Below, one piece after another: positions 1 through 10,776 of a stretch of 64,000 nucleotides of DNA. The stretch spans positions 75,987,521 through 76,051,520 of the forward strand of contig CM055096.1 in assembly GCA_029204225.1 (NCBI GenBank). Reading direction: 5' to 3'. The stretch is from Diphasiastrum complanatum. Its lineage: Eukaryota > Streptophyta > Lycopodiopsida > Lycopodiales > Lycopodiaceae. The position numbers and the translations under genes are program-made. The notes under the pieces are model-generated. The model did no database searches. It was given only the letters and a program-made list of their open reading frames with translations, and was not told the DNA's origin. The number at the start of each line of letters is the position of its first letter. Positions within the stretch are counted from its first letter, which is position 1.

Positions 1-103
1 TGTACTAAGTAAAAAGAGATATTGAGAAGTACTTTCTTCTTGTATTATTCCAATGTGAGCTGTGGGGTTAAAGATTGCATGCCAACATGGGCACGACAAA
101 GCA

Positions 104-286
104 GAAGAAGAAGAAAGTCTTGAAGCTATCAAAGCCAAACCGGAAACAAGCTCAACACAAGGAACAATCGAATCCGTAGACAAAAAAGAAGCTGTTGCAG
201 ATACTGCAAACGAAACAACCATGAAATACAAGACTGCCGAATACTTCAAGCGAAGAACAACAGCCAAGGACTTAGAGCAATTTTGA
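104..286 (+). other. Short acidic/lysine-rich open frame, unidentified
   Basis: About 60 codons are open up to a stop at 284-286. The product is rich in Glu, Lys, Ala and Thr and ends in a sequence like AKDLEQF. The opposite inverted-repeat arm lacks this segment and has other sequence in its place. Base composition is more gene-like than the flanks, but there is no recognisable domain and the open frame may be chance. It could be the tail of a fragment captured by a transposon. Confidence 0.15.
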
Positions 287-1042
287 ATGTTATCAGTCTT
301 GCCATCACGATCTACTTGTGTGTTTACCATTCTCTTGTTCTCTCTTTTTCCACATTTATTTAATTTAAAATGAAGTTGAGTGACTTCCTATTACATTGTT
401 TCTTTTGTCTTCAAGAACTTTTCTCTGAAATAGCAACAATGCTTCCTTATATAGTATAAGATTTCATTAAATTTTTTGGGAACTCGTCATTTGGCATCTA
501 TACCTTTATAAACAAGCGGTAAAAAGTGTTCATATGTTCCTCTATGCTTTGATACCATTAGTTTCTTCAAATTTCTAATAAGATCTATACAATAGTATGT
601 CATAGTCTAATGGCAGAAATATCTTTCTCGGACATTGCTAATGCTAGTAAGTTCTTCAATTTTCTCTTCTATTGGTAGTCAGTTGTCCACATTGCAGCAT
701 GACCTTGGATTCCCAAAAGTGCAATTATTGAATATGGATTTTGGATTCCAAGTTTTGAACTAAACGCGTTGTTTCAATTCAAGAAATCAATCTTGTAGTA
801 CGTCATGGCCCATCAAAATGTGGAATTTCAATTTTCACTCTTACACAAGATTATTGATCTCAAGCTCAAAATGACACTACCCCCATGGGCCTCAAATTCA
901 TTTTTCGGGCCCCTTGCATGATACTCTCCTGATGAGGTATCAATCACTCTTTTAATTAAATGTCAGATGTTTTAATCCTTGGGACCATCAATTGAGTAAA
1001 CACTTTCTTAATCTGCAACCTATTTGTGTGCATTTACTCTCT

Positions 1043-1420
1043 CATTAGAGGAGTTTTGAGCTCCAAAAAGACCCTTTAAGAATTCGTGCAAGATGTAGTT
1101 TATATTATTAAAATATTATAACACTAATACTTTTGACTTGTCATAACTTTTTAATCATAGCTCAAAAGTATGCATGTAAATATCATTGGAAAGCCCTTGT
1201 TGAGCACTTTCTAGTGCACCAAACTTCGCTAAATTCAGACTTACCACTAAAAAGTTATGCCATTTTTAGTGTGGAATCAAAATGTGGACTCAAAAAGTTA
1301 TGTTACGTAGATTTCAAATTTGAGTGTTTTGATTGGACCATGTGTAAGAAAAAATTGAGAAAAAAAATATAAAAAGAATCTTTACAAAGGGTCTTTTTTG
1401 GATTTAGAACTCCTCTAATG
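1043..1420. mobile_element. 378-bp MITE-like TIR element
   Basis: The ends form an inverted repeat of about 35 bp: CATTAGAGGAGTT at the left and AACTCCTCTAATG at the right, extended by the complementary pair CCAAAAAGACCCTTT / AAAGGGTCTTTTTTGG with a few mismatches. The opposite inverted-repeat arm reads straight across this point (catttactctct joined to ctaggtg), giving an in-window empty site. The interior is AT-rich and non-coding. No clear target duplication is visible because the site lies in a CT run. The superfamily cannot be assigned; small size and lack of transposase point to a non-autonomous DNA transposon. Confidence 0.75.
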
Positions 1421-1969
1421 CTAGGTGTCAATTTGTCTTTGTTGACAAATTTTCTCAGGCACCACTCTTCGACTACAAAAACCATTCCTCAAGTAACCTT
1501 ACCCTACAAATGTAATGAATTTGTGTTCCTTTAATTTTCCAATTATAAGACTACCTCAATTAAACAACAAAGAGCAAGAAAACAATATACACTATTTGTT
1601 ATTGCCACCTTCAATCGTGAAGCTCCTTTATTTCAAAATGTTTTTTTCAACCTCATCATTCACGGTCCTATGAGTCTACCCGATTCACCTATGAGTATTT
1701 TGATTGAGAAACTTTTTCATTTATTGGATGCTCCTACATCACTAACATGCAGCATTGGCCTCTTCTTGATTTTCTTTGTGGTGGTATCATGTGACCTTGA
1801 TGTTATGAAAAATGAAGTTTCTATCATCTTATAACAAATCCAAAGATTGTAGAAGCTTTGGAGTTTTCAAATCAAGGTGATGGAATGTTGATCACTTAAA
1901 CACAAAGATGAAAGCAAAACATGTATGTTACTACAAATCAAAGTGTATGGCTTCAAGCAAATATAAAAC

Positions 1970-3260
1970 ACAAGTAGAAACTGGCATTAGATCACCACTC
2001 AACTTGCCAATGATTTTCAATGTCAAATATGTTGTGGAATTGGGAGTTAAAAAAAATGTAAAATCTATGAATCTTGCATCCATTCAATTGGTGTTATCAT
2101 ATGCAGTTGTGATTGACAATAATGCACTTCAAAGGGATGTACAAATTGCCTACTTAAATGATGTGATACATGAACATATCTGTACGTAGCAACTAGAAAG
2201 CTATGAAGTGTAAGCTACACAAAGCTTCGTATGGTCTACAACAATCGTCGTCGAGAGCTTGGCTTCATTGAATAATTACATTCTTTTTTGCAAATGCGTT
2301 CATGCCTATTATTCTTTATTTGAATGTACATTTCAAGACAGCTAAAAAATCTTTCATAATCTTTAATGCATATGTGGATGACACATTGATGTATAATAAT
2401 AGTAAACACCTTATCCAAACTAAAATTATCTAAAAATCAATGTCCTCAAATTGCTGAGAAAAAGGAATAAATTTTCTTATCAGTCAATCATAGGATCTTA
2501 GATGAATGCGATTGACTAGTCAATCATAGGATTTTAGATGAATGCAATTGAATACACGAGACCAGACATTGCATTTGCTATAATCAAAACTCTTAGTCAA
2601 TTCATGACTAACCTTGAAAAAATCCATTGGAAAGCTTTATCAAGTATAATATAGTACATACAAGCTACAAAGCAACTATGTAATTGTCATGGTACTTCAG
2701 ACATCGCAAAACAAATTGTTTTAACAGCATTCAAAAATGTAGATTGGGAAGGGGACATAGACAAAGGAAAATCTATCTCAAACTTTGTCTTCTGGCTCAA
2801 AAATGGACCATTTCTTAGAACAACATCAAAATGAAAATCATTGCATTATCTTCAACAAAATGAGAATATGTAGCTAATTCCCATGCAACCAAGGAAGCCA
2901 TATGGTTGATGCAATTATTGTTTGATATTGACCTATCTCAAAGAAACTATTTTATTTTGTGGCTGTCTAAGTTGCATTGCATTAATATTCCATCCCAGAT
3001 TCCATTCAAGAAGAAAATATTGAAATCAAATTTCAAGGTGCAGCATAAGGAAATTGAGTTTTGGAGCAGTGCAAAATGGAAAATAGGGCTGCTAACGTAT
3101 TCACCAAGGCTCAAAGAAAAAATACTATATATTTTATTTATCATTGAATCTAAGAATCCAAGCTCTAGATCCACATTAAGGAGTGTTGAAATTTTACATT
3201 CCCTAATAGTTAAAGAATGTCAATTTAAGCTACTTGCGTGCAATCACTTTTTTTGAACAC
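1970..3260 (+). pseudogene. Degenerate Ty1/copia reverse transcriptase-RNase H
   Basis: Reading across several frames gives recognisable copia pieces in order: an RT motif like DVQ-AYLNDVIHEHI at about 2130-2185, a KLHKASYGLQQS motif near 2215, a TRPDIAFAI block near 2555, the RNase H signature EYVANSHATKEAIWL near 2865-2915, and a VFTKAQ motif near 3100. Copia elements encode gag, protease, integrase, RT and RNase H; only the C-terminal half remains here. Many stops and frameshifts make it non-functional. It is followed by a PPT-like AAGGAG and the LTR start at about 3184. Confidence 0.8.
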
Positions 3261-3668
3261 ACCCACATATTTACTCAGGATTCAAACAACAGTCAATTGA
3301 TTAGCAGAAATACACGTAATGTTGATGTAGGCCCCAATAAGTTGATAGTACCATAGATCTATTAATCCTCTCTAGTAATGATTGAGATATATCAACTCTC
3401 TTAAGTATCGACTAATGGTTGAGATCTATCGACCCTTATGATAGCTCGCCCTAGCATGATTTCACGAGCGTAACTAATCAAATTTGAGATATTTGTTTAG
3501 CGATGGGTACCATCAACTGTTAAGCACAAGTACAAGATCAATTAAAATTAAAGACCATCTTTTAGTCATATTTTTAGTTATATTATCTTGTAGATACTCT
3601 AGATCTAAAATGATACATATAAAAGTAGCATAGTAGAAAAATTAGGACGTAGAGCAAGAGTTTGAATG
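3184..3668 (+). mobile_element. Copia LTR remnant (3' LTR of the pol at 1970-3260)
   Basis: A TGTTGAAATT start follows a short purine stretch right after the RNase H remnant, as expected for a 3' LTR. The part at 3380-3668 is repeated in the same orientation at 47630-47910 with high identity, and the pol end just upstream (about 2915-3060) also recurs at 47480-47620. It runs into the truncated LTR of the next element at 3671, so its own end is lost. Confidence 0.6.
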
Positions 3669-3670
3669 GC

Positions 3671-4153
3671 TGAGAAACAAGTAGAAATTGATTTGGTTTC
3701 ATTTGGATCACAAAAACTCAATGTACATAGTGAACTAGCTTGAGATTGCCAATGAGCTCCAAAAATTTTCTATCTTCTCACTATGGAGAGAGGGAATACA
3801 TAGCAAATTCGACTTCCTTCTTGAAGTTAGGTGGATTTCCAGCATGTAATAAGGAAGTTAACTCACTCTCCTTGACCTAAAATGAAACCCTAGTCTATTT
3901 CCTAGAGTTATGCTTGGTAGGTAGCTAGTTGGTCAAATTTTCACCTTAAACTTAGGTGTAGGTCCTATAAAGTAGGGATGACCACCAAATAGACATGACC
4001 AACTCTCTTGACTTGACCTAACCTACATTAGGATGGGTTTCCCATGTAGCATCATGGCCTCACATGTGTGGGACCCACTTGTGTACACAATTTACACTAT
4101 TCTACATGGTTTTTGATCAAGCTAGATTTGCCAATTTTTGGCAATTCTTCACA
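3671..4153 (-). mobile_element. Truncated 3' LTR of the minus-strand copia element
   Basis: This 483-bp stretch is nearly identical to 7528-8010. Seen on the minus strand it begins TGTGAAGAATT, directly preceded by the purine tract GAGGAGGAG (about 4154-4164), a good polypurine tract for a 3' LTR. The last 218 bp of the full LTR (compare 7310-8010) are missing, so the element was cut on this side. Confidence 0.85.
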
Positions 4154-4212
4154 CTCCTCCTCAAATTTACCTTGATCTATTTACAACTCTCTTGATAGAT
4201 CAATGAAAGCTT

Positions 4213-6475
4213 TTAGAAGTGTCTAAAAAATCCAGCTACAAAGAAGGAACTTTTGAGACTCCAATAGAGAATGATGTCCATGAAGGATCTTTCACCACCT
4301 CTTAGAGGATCCCTTACAAGATGTTCCATAAATGTGTCTATATACATGTAGCACACTTCAAAACTAAACATCATGCCAAGCCATGGAATCCAAGGCATTT
4401 TGTGAACTTGAAGATACATCAATGAAAATATTAAGTGCATAAATAATGTTGCCAAAGACAACTTGTCTTGCTTGATCCATATGATTGAGCCTAGATGGCT
4501 CCATCTTGATACTCAAGATTCTTCTTGGAGTCCTCGGGTCTTGAGCTTGATCCTCCACTTGACTTGACTCCAAAACATCAATGAATTGAATAATGTGTTG
4601 ATCCAAAGGTGCTTCTTCAAGTTTACAAATCTTCCACTCTTGAAAGATCACATTTCCACCATTGACAAATTCTTTGGTTGAAAACAAGTAGATTCTACAA
4701 TCTCTACTTGAAGAGCAAAACACTACCATTATTCTTATCATTGAAATAGGATAATCTTTGGTCCTTACATTGGAATGATCATGCACAAAGCATGTGGACA
4801 CAAAGATTTCCGAAGCAAATGATGTTTCATCTTTTATGACTCTATTCAAACTATTACAAAAATAGTTATCCAATGAAATTGCTTTATCAACAACAAATGT
4901 AGATTTCAAAGCATCCCATTTCATTGTCTTGTCATACAAAGTAATAAACACCATGGATCTTAAAGGTAAGAAACAAGTCACCTCATGTCTACTAATACTT
5001 TCCAAAAAGTATTCAAAGATAGTAGACTCTCCAATGCTCACCACCCTTGCAAGATGCACACTTGAATGGACAGTTTGCATGCAATTTGATGACTCGGCCA
5101 TTGTCATTGAGGACTCCCTTGGAACTCTCATGCTTTGAGGCTGATCCTCAATATCTTCCTCCTTTTGATGCTCCTCCTCAATGTAAGCAAGATCACACTT
5201 TGCCAAGATCTCCTTTTGAGTGATCTCCTCATTTGCCAAGCTCATTCTTTCAAAAGCAACACTAGCTTCCAACTTAAACAATCTTCCATGCTTAAATCCC
5301 TTTGCAATGCAAACATCATTCTTCAAGATGAAACAAACACCATGCTTAAAGTGGACATCCAAACCACTTTCTAAGAGTAAACCAACACTAAGCATATTCT
5401 TGGTGATTGATGGTACATAAAGGACATTTTCTAGATCCATGCATTTTGAGGTTCTAGACACAAAGAGATGGTGCCAACACCATCTATCCTACACTCTTCA
5501 TCATTTGCAGTAAAGACAAACTTTTTAGCAGCATTGAAAGAGTGTAAGGTTGAGAAAAAGTCCTTTTCACAAGACATGTGAGAGCTAGCCCCACTGTCGA
5601 TCCACCAATTGTCCCTTGAATTGCTATTGCTTGTTGGTGAGGATGTAGATGCCATCAAGAATACATCTACTTCATCCCCCTCCTCCTTTGCAAGGTCCCT
5701 TGTTTGTCCTCCTCCACTTGTGCTCTTAGCCTCTTGTAGCATTCAGATGCATAATGCCCCTTCCTTCCACAAGAAGCATTTTTGCTTTGACTTGTCCTTT
5801 GAGCTTGATGCATCATCCTCTTCTTTGGCCTCCTTTGGATGCTTCTTCTTTCCATTGGTCTTCTTTTTGCCCTTAAATGAGAAATTGGCTTTCTCATCAC
5901 CATCTTGCAATGACAAGGAACTCCTCCTAGATTTTGCATGGAGCATCCTACACTCTTCAGCCACTAATACACTGTGAAGTTTTTCTATAGTTGGCAAAGT
6001 GTCTTGGATGGCAAAACTTTGGACCAAATTTGCAAAGTCATCTCCTACACCATTAAGGACAATTTGTACAAGCTCTCCATCATGAATCTTCTCTCCAATG
6101 GAAGCCAAATCCCTATTTAGAGATTTGATTCTGAGTACATAATCCTGTGCACTCTCCTCACTTCTCCTCATGCTTTGCAAAATTTGATTTCTAAGCATAA
6201 GAACTCTAGAAGTGTTGCTAGACTCATTGATTGATTTTAAAGACTCCCAAGCCTCTTTAGCATTAGTACAAACTGATACTTCTCTCAACAAATCATTGCT
6301 CACATTCATCTTCACACAATGAAGTGCAAGCCTAGATCTCTTCTTGTATCTAGCTAACTCTTGTGCACCTAGAGGTTCATCTATATCTTCAATCAAGAAC
6401 TCATAAAGGTCTTGGAGCACCAAGAGTGACTCCATTCTAACCTTCCAAATAGCATAATTTGTAGAATTCAACCTC
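4213..6475 (-). pseudogene. Ty1/copia gag-protease-partial integrase, RT deleted
   Basis: The minus-strand frames run from a UBN2-type gag (6471-5743, begins MNSTNYAIWKVRMESL) to a CCHC zinc knuckle near 5770 (CGRKGHYASEC). The gag frame breaks inside that knuckle. A protease with WWIDSGASSHMS follows at about 5600, then a GAG-pre-integrase segment with ENVLYVPSITKNMLSVG at about 5430. After that the integrase core is gone. The integrase C-terminal/tether region remains (KEFVNGGNVIFQEW, then RTPRR and EPSRL), with a scrap of RT near 4240-4300 (SFMDIILY). No YVDD catalytic site is present, so the element is non-autonomous and dead. Confidence 0.85.
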
Positions 6476-6529
6476 TCACTAGCTCTAGAAGGTTTGCTCC
6501 AGCAGATCCCATCTTACTAGTGACTTCTA

Positions 6530-6885
6530 CAAACAAGAAATAGATTTGATTGACTTGAAACTCACAAAGGTCTCACACTTGCACTCAAATTTGATTTCTA
6601 ATCCAACAAATGGACTTATAATCACAGTTCTATCACTCCCTCACAAAGCTGAAATGAAGATAAGATGAAGTGAAAGCTACTTTCAAACAAATCTTGCCAA
6701 GAAATGGATTTGATTGTCTCTAGAAACTCACTAAGGTCTCTCTCTTGTAGTTTTTCACTCAAATTAGATTTCTAATCCAACAAATGGACTTATAATCTCA
6801 ATTCTAGCACTCCCTCACAAAGTTGGAATGAAGATAAGATGATGTGAAATCTACTTACAATCAAATCTTGCCAAATTTGGCTTAT
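6530..6885 (-). repeat. Tandem duplication (about 175 bp x 2) in copia leader
   Basis: Two adjacent imperfect copies, about 6530-6705 and 6706-6885, share long blocks such as TTTCTAATCCAACAAATGG and a common end in AAATCTTGCCAA. They lie in the untranslated leader between the primer site at 7296-7309 and the gag start of the minus-strand copia element. The segment is non-coding. Confidence 0.7.
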
Positions 6886-7295
6886 TTTGGACAAAAAAAT
6901 GACTTAATCTCTTTCTTCCTTCTTGGTGTACTTTCAAGACCTGTTTTTAACCTTAATAGGACTTGAACTCAGCCTAGATTAATTAGATTCCATGAGACAA
7001 ATTCAAATCTAATCAATGGCAAATGATCTTGGTAGATTATCCTAGGATCTCCACCAAAAATTACACCAATAGCTCACAAATTGAATTTTTTTGGATCAAA
7101 TGAATACCATGCATTAAATGCAGGTTCAGAGGTGCCCACACATGTGGACAGTATGGATTTGGACCCCTACCAAGTTTGGGATCAAATCTCCTCACCAAAA
7201 TCAAGATTCTAGCTTGCCCTCTCAATACTAGCTTTTAGCACCAAAACTTGCTAAAAATGGATTTGCATTAGATCAATGGCTTATGCTCTTGTACT

Positions 7296-7309
7296 TGGAT
7301 CTGATACCA
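7296..7309 (-). other. Copia primer-binding site (iMet-tRNA type)
   Basis: On the minus strand the sequence TGGTATCAGATCC starts right after the LTR end TTTCACA. This matches the common plant copia site complementary to the 3' end of initiator Met tRNA (TGGTATCAGAGC) with one change. It fixes the LTR boundary at 7310. Confidence 0.8.
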
Positions 7310-8010
7310 TGTGAAAGTACTGTACTTTAGGACCATAAATGGATCTACAAAAGATCCACAAGAGTGATTGGATGCTTGCTTAACAATCTATCAAAAAACT
7401 AGACACAAAAAAGTTGATCTAGATTGGCAATTTGACAAACAACAAGCATTAACAATCAAAAGCATTGATAAACATTGAAATCCGAGCCCACACGTGTGTA
7501 CTACAGGCTGTAGTACGGCCTTCAACCTGAGAAACAAGTAGAAATTGATTTGGTTTCATTTGGATCACAAAAACTCAATGTACATAGTGAACTAGCTTGA
7601 GATTGCCAATGAGCTCCAAAAATTTTCTATCTTCTCACTATGGAGAGAGGGAATACATAGCAAATTCGACTTCCTTCTTGAAGTTAGGTGGATTTCCAGC
7701 ATGTAATAAGGAAGTTAACTCACTCTCCTTGACCTAAAATGAAACCCTAGTCTATTTCCTAGAGTTATGCTTGGTAGGTAGCTAGTTGGTCAAATTTTCA
7801 CCTTAAACTTAGGTGTAGGTCCTATAAAGTAGGGATGACCACCAAATAGACATGACCAACTCTCTTGACTTGACCTAACCTACATTAGGATGGGTTTCCC
7901 ATGTAGCATCATGGCCTCACATGTGTGGGACCCACTTGTGTACACAATTTACACTATTCTACATGGTTTTTGATCAAGCTAGATTTGCCAATTTTTGGCA
8001 ATTCTTCACA
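7310..8010 (-). mobile_element. Full 5' LTR of the minus-strand copia element (701 bp)
   Basis: The ends are inverted (TGTGAA...TTCACA), and the primer site abuts the lower-coordinate end. The segment 7528-8010 is the same as the truncated LTR at 3671-4153, with almost no differences visible. That near-identity implies recent insertion despite the damaged coding region. Confidence 0.85.
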
Positions 8011-8397
8011 TTGATCCTAATCAAAGAACACTAGGTTTCTTTTAATTCAATAGGGGTCTAAAGATCAAAATACAAATTTCAATTTAGTGAATGGAATCCA
8101 ATGGAATAACTTGCAGCTAAATCTATGCTTCTAGATCTTGATACTAATTGGGTATCTAGACACAAAGAGACAAAATTTGCTATAAATGTCCAAAGATACT
8201 TCTCGGTTTTTTAACCTTACACATAGTAAGTAGAGACCCATTGATCCTAAAAACACTTTAGTGTTGACCCATCAAATGTTTTTGAAACTTTGATCTCATT
8301 GAGAGCTCACTAGCTCTTCAATTTCTACATTTGCACCACAAAACTTGTTAAGTAAAGATTGAAAGAGTGAAATGCTTGGATCTAGCTCTAATACCAT
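8011..8397 (-). other. Leader and primer site of a second, related copia remnant
   Basis: At 8384-8395 the minus strand reads TGGTATTAGAGC, one change from the usual initiator-Met primer site. It is preceded on that strand by TTTTTCACA, the same LTR terminus as the neighbouring element. The sequence 8011-8383 would be its untranslated leader. The LTR itself would extend right from about 8396, but its far end is not recognisable. Confidence 0.5.
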
Positions 8398-8859
8398 GTG
8401 AAAAATTCAGGATCTAGAGTTTTTAGATTTCATTCTATCACCGTGGCTTCGTGGTGAAGCTGATTGGGGATTGACTTTCAACATTTTTACATGTGGCTAC
8501 TATATTTTTTAGTCAAGGAACAAGGATGTGTAGTGCTTGATGAAAATTTATAGAACTTTGTCATCTTTTTCGACATGTGCTCACTCACACTACCCGAGCA
8601 TGCATAGGACTTTTTGTGGGGCCAGCATAGCCTCACACACTAATGGAGAGATTTTTTCTTTTAATATATTTGTAGAAGATGTGGACACTCCCAAAAAACT
8701 TATGGGATAAAAGCATGCGATATGCAAGGAGGCATTATCAGGCAACAACATAAACCACCTAAGGCCACGTAAAGTTCTCAAAAGTGTGTCAATCATGGGC
8801 TCCCACATGGCCATTGCCTAGTAATAGAGAATAATTCTAAAACTTTAAAACCCACATGA

Positions 8860-9258
8860 ACCTCGTGGAGCACCACTGCATAGTGATTCCTCATCATTGC
8901 AGATTTCTCTCGTCTCTCGTTTAATCCCGTCTCCTCCCTCTCTCTATTTCGATCGATCGATTGTCGTCGTTGTCTCCAGCTCCTAGAATGAAAATCAAAT
9001 CTACAATCCACCTGTGAAGACTCTGGCAACAGCTTCAAGAGATAACCATTTTCTGAATTATTGATTTTCTTTTTGTTGAAAGGTGCGTATGTTACTGCGT
9101 TGCTGTATACTTATCTCCGTTCGTTATATTTAGTGGATTGGGTCTGCTGATCTCTGAGTCTAAAGGTATGGATGTTGTTGTTGTAATATAGATTGGGTCT
9201 GTTGATCTTTTAGTTGATAACACTGTTAGTTAACTTTGGGTGACAGAAGAAAAGCGAC
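8860..9258 (+). promoter_or_regulatory. Carboxylesterase 5' region with probable 5'-UTR intron
   Basis: A CT-rich tract (about 8905-8980) resembles a plant 5' UTR. A good donor (AG|GTGCGT, intron from 9083) and an acceptor (GACAG|AAG, ending 9246) would make a 164-bp intron just before the ATG at 9259; a second donor-like AAGGTATGG lies at about 9165. No clear TATA box was chosen. The transcription start cannot be fixed by eye. Confidence 0.4.
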
Positions 9259-10257
9259 ATGGTGGCTCCAAGCGATCTGCTATACGAGATATGGGGGGTG
9301 AAGGTGTATTCCGACGGCACAGTCGATAGAACAGAAGCCGAACAGCTCCTTCCCACGGTGTCAGCCAACGCTGAGCTGGCCACAGCAGGTAGCTTCTCCA
9401 AGGATGTGGTGATCGACAGTAGCACTGGAACATGGGCTCGCATTTATGTTCCCGAATCGGCGCTGTCTTCTGCAGAGGCCAGAGATACAAAGCTTCCCAT
9501 ACTGCTCTATTTCCACGGAGGTGGATTCGTGTTATGCAGTGCAGCATCCGTCCTCTACCACGACTGCTGCTGCAAGATTGCCAGCAGACTGCAAGCAATA
9601 CTGATCTCAGTGGATTACAGATTAGCACCCGAGCACAAGCTTCCTGCAGCCTTTGACGATTGTTTCTCAGCATTGAAGTGGCTTCAAGCCCAGGCGAGCA
9701 AAACCCATCAAGATTCGTGGCTATCTTCACACGCGGACTTCTCAAAGTGCATCCTCATGGGCCACAGCGCGGGGGGCACCATCGCAGCTGAGGTAGCGCT
9801 GAGGGCAGCAAGCGAGGGGGTGAAGCCTGTGCAAATCCAAGGTTTGATACTGGTAGTACCATTCTTCGGCGGAATAGAGAGGACTAATTCCGAACTGGAG
9901 CATGGGTATAGCGTTGAGGATGTCCCTCTATCCGTCACAGATGCTTGCTGGGCTGCATCGCTACCGGAGGGAGCAGACAGAAGCCATCGCTACTGCTGCT
10001 TCATGGGTGCGGAGACGCAGGCAGCGATGGAGATAGTGAGGATGCCGCCATCGCTGGTGGTGACAGGAAGCCGCGACCCCCTGCGTGATCGCCAGGTCCA
10101 ATTCGCCGATTTTGTCCGGAAAGCAGGTCACCGCGTGACCCTGCTAGAATTTGACCGGTGTGTCCACGATGATCTCTTGTATCCCGAGGTCACTGGGGAA
10201 GCGGGCTTAGACCAGGCCTATCTGAGCATGCAACACTTCCTCTCACAATGCTTCTGA
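9259..10257 (+). CDS. Plant carboxylesterase (CXE class, alpha/beta-hydrolase fold 3)
   Basis: This is a complete, uninterrupted 332-codon frame, the usual length for plant CXE proteins, which hydrolyse short-chain or hormone/xenobiotic esters, typically in the cytosol. The oxyanion-hole motif HGGG is at residues 86-89. The nucleophile elbow GHSAG is at 168-172 (Ser170), an Asp lies in GSRDPLRDR at 273, and His303 is in CVHDD, so the full Ser-Asp-His triad is present. The retained His argues against the gibberellin receptor GID1, which belongs to the same family but has lost it. There is no signal peptide or membrane segment. The ATG is the first in frame after the putative 5'-UTR acceptor. 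Codon GC is clearly higher than the AT-rich flanks. Substrate and exact subfamily cannot be told. Confidence 0.93.
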   Translation: MVAPSDLLYEIWGVKVYSDGTVDRTEAEQLLPTVSANAELATAGSFSKDVVIDSSTGTWARIYVPESALSSAEARDTKLPILLYFHGGGFVLCSAASVLYHDCCCKIASRLQAILISVDYRLAPEHKLPAAFDDCFSALKWLQAQASKTHQDSWLSSHADFSKCILMGHSAGGTIAAEVALRAASEGVKPVQIQGLILVVPFFGGIERTNSELEHGYSVEDVPLSVTDACWAASLPEGADRSHRYCCFMGAETQAAMEIVRMPPSLVVTGSRDPLRDRQVQFADFVRKAGHRVTLLEFDRCVHDDLLYPEVTGEAGLDQAYLSMQHFLSQCF

Positions 10258-10287
10258 GGGATAATAGAGACCTCTCCCATAGATAAT

Positions 10288-10467
10288 TTTAAGACTATTT
10301 TTTTATTAGCTTTGCCCCCATAGCTCTAAGCTGTAGCAACACTTCTCTCCATGCTTACACCTCTTTTGCTTAGATAGATGACTTTTTAGACTATTCTCTT
10401 TTATTAGCTTTGCTGAGATAGCTCTAAGATGTACCTACACACTTTTCTCAAAGGCTTACACCATCCT
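10288..10467 (+). repeat. Imperfect tandem duplication in the 3' UTR
   Basis: Two copies, about 10288-10365 and 10384-10467, share TTATTAGCTTTGC, the block ATAGCTCTAAG, and the block GCTTACACC. They lie 30-210 bases after the carboxylesterase stop, so probably in its 3' UTR. No poly(A) signal could be confirmed. Confidence 0.6.
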
Positions 10468-10657
10468 TTGTTGGGGAGTTTGAATTCAAATCTGCATTTT
10501 TTTCAGGTACCTTTTAAATTGCACAACTACTTTTTTCTTCTCACTTATTTACACGCATGACAAAGATGTTTGCAATCTTTCAAATTACCTAGATTGTTTA
10601 TATCTTGATTTTCTTGGACAATTCCTTGATCATCTTGTAAGTGTTTTAATTTTTTTT

Positions 10658-10776
10658 TGGCCTTGCAAAAGGGAATATTATGGGCTCAACTTGGTCAATG
10701 GAATTTTTAAAAAAAAAAAATTGGCCTTGCAAAAGGGAATATTATGGGCTCAAGTTGGTCAATGGAGTTTTTGCAA
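10658..10776. repeat. 63-bp tandem duplication
   Basis: Two copies of a unit beginning TTGGCCTTGCAAAAGGGAAT start at 10658 and 10721, with one substitution over most of the unit and a poly(A) run at the join. Non-coding. Confidence 0.85.

Larger units (their letters stand above)
38..1845. repeat. Left arm of a long inverted repeat (partner 48040-49375)
   Basis: Read on the opposite strand, most of this stretch matches 48040-49375 at high identity. Clear anchors are the blocks at about 300-420, 780-1040 and 1421-1840. The match is broken by a 378-bp insertion at 1043-1420, present only in this arm, and by unrelated sequence at about 104-265. Past about 1845 the two copies diverge. The window starts inside or just before this arm, so its true outer end is unknown. 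No coding function was recognised. It could be a duplicated non-coding retroelement fragment or an old inverted segmental duplication. Confidence 0.8.

Noticed and set aside
9230-9745. Antisense frame of 171 codons over the carboxylesterase
   Set aside because: Shadow of the real gene; the sense frame carries all the family motifs.
9259-10257. Gibberellin receptor GID1
   Set aside because: GID1 proteins have lost the catalytic His and carry a distinct N-terminal lid. Here His303 and the whole triad are kept, so a carboxylesterase is the better call.
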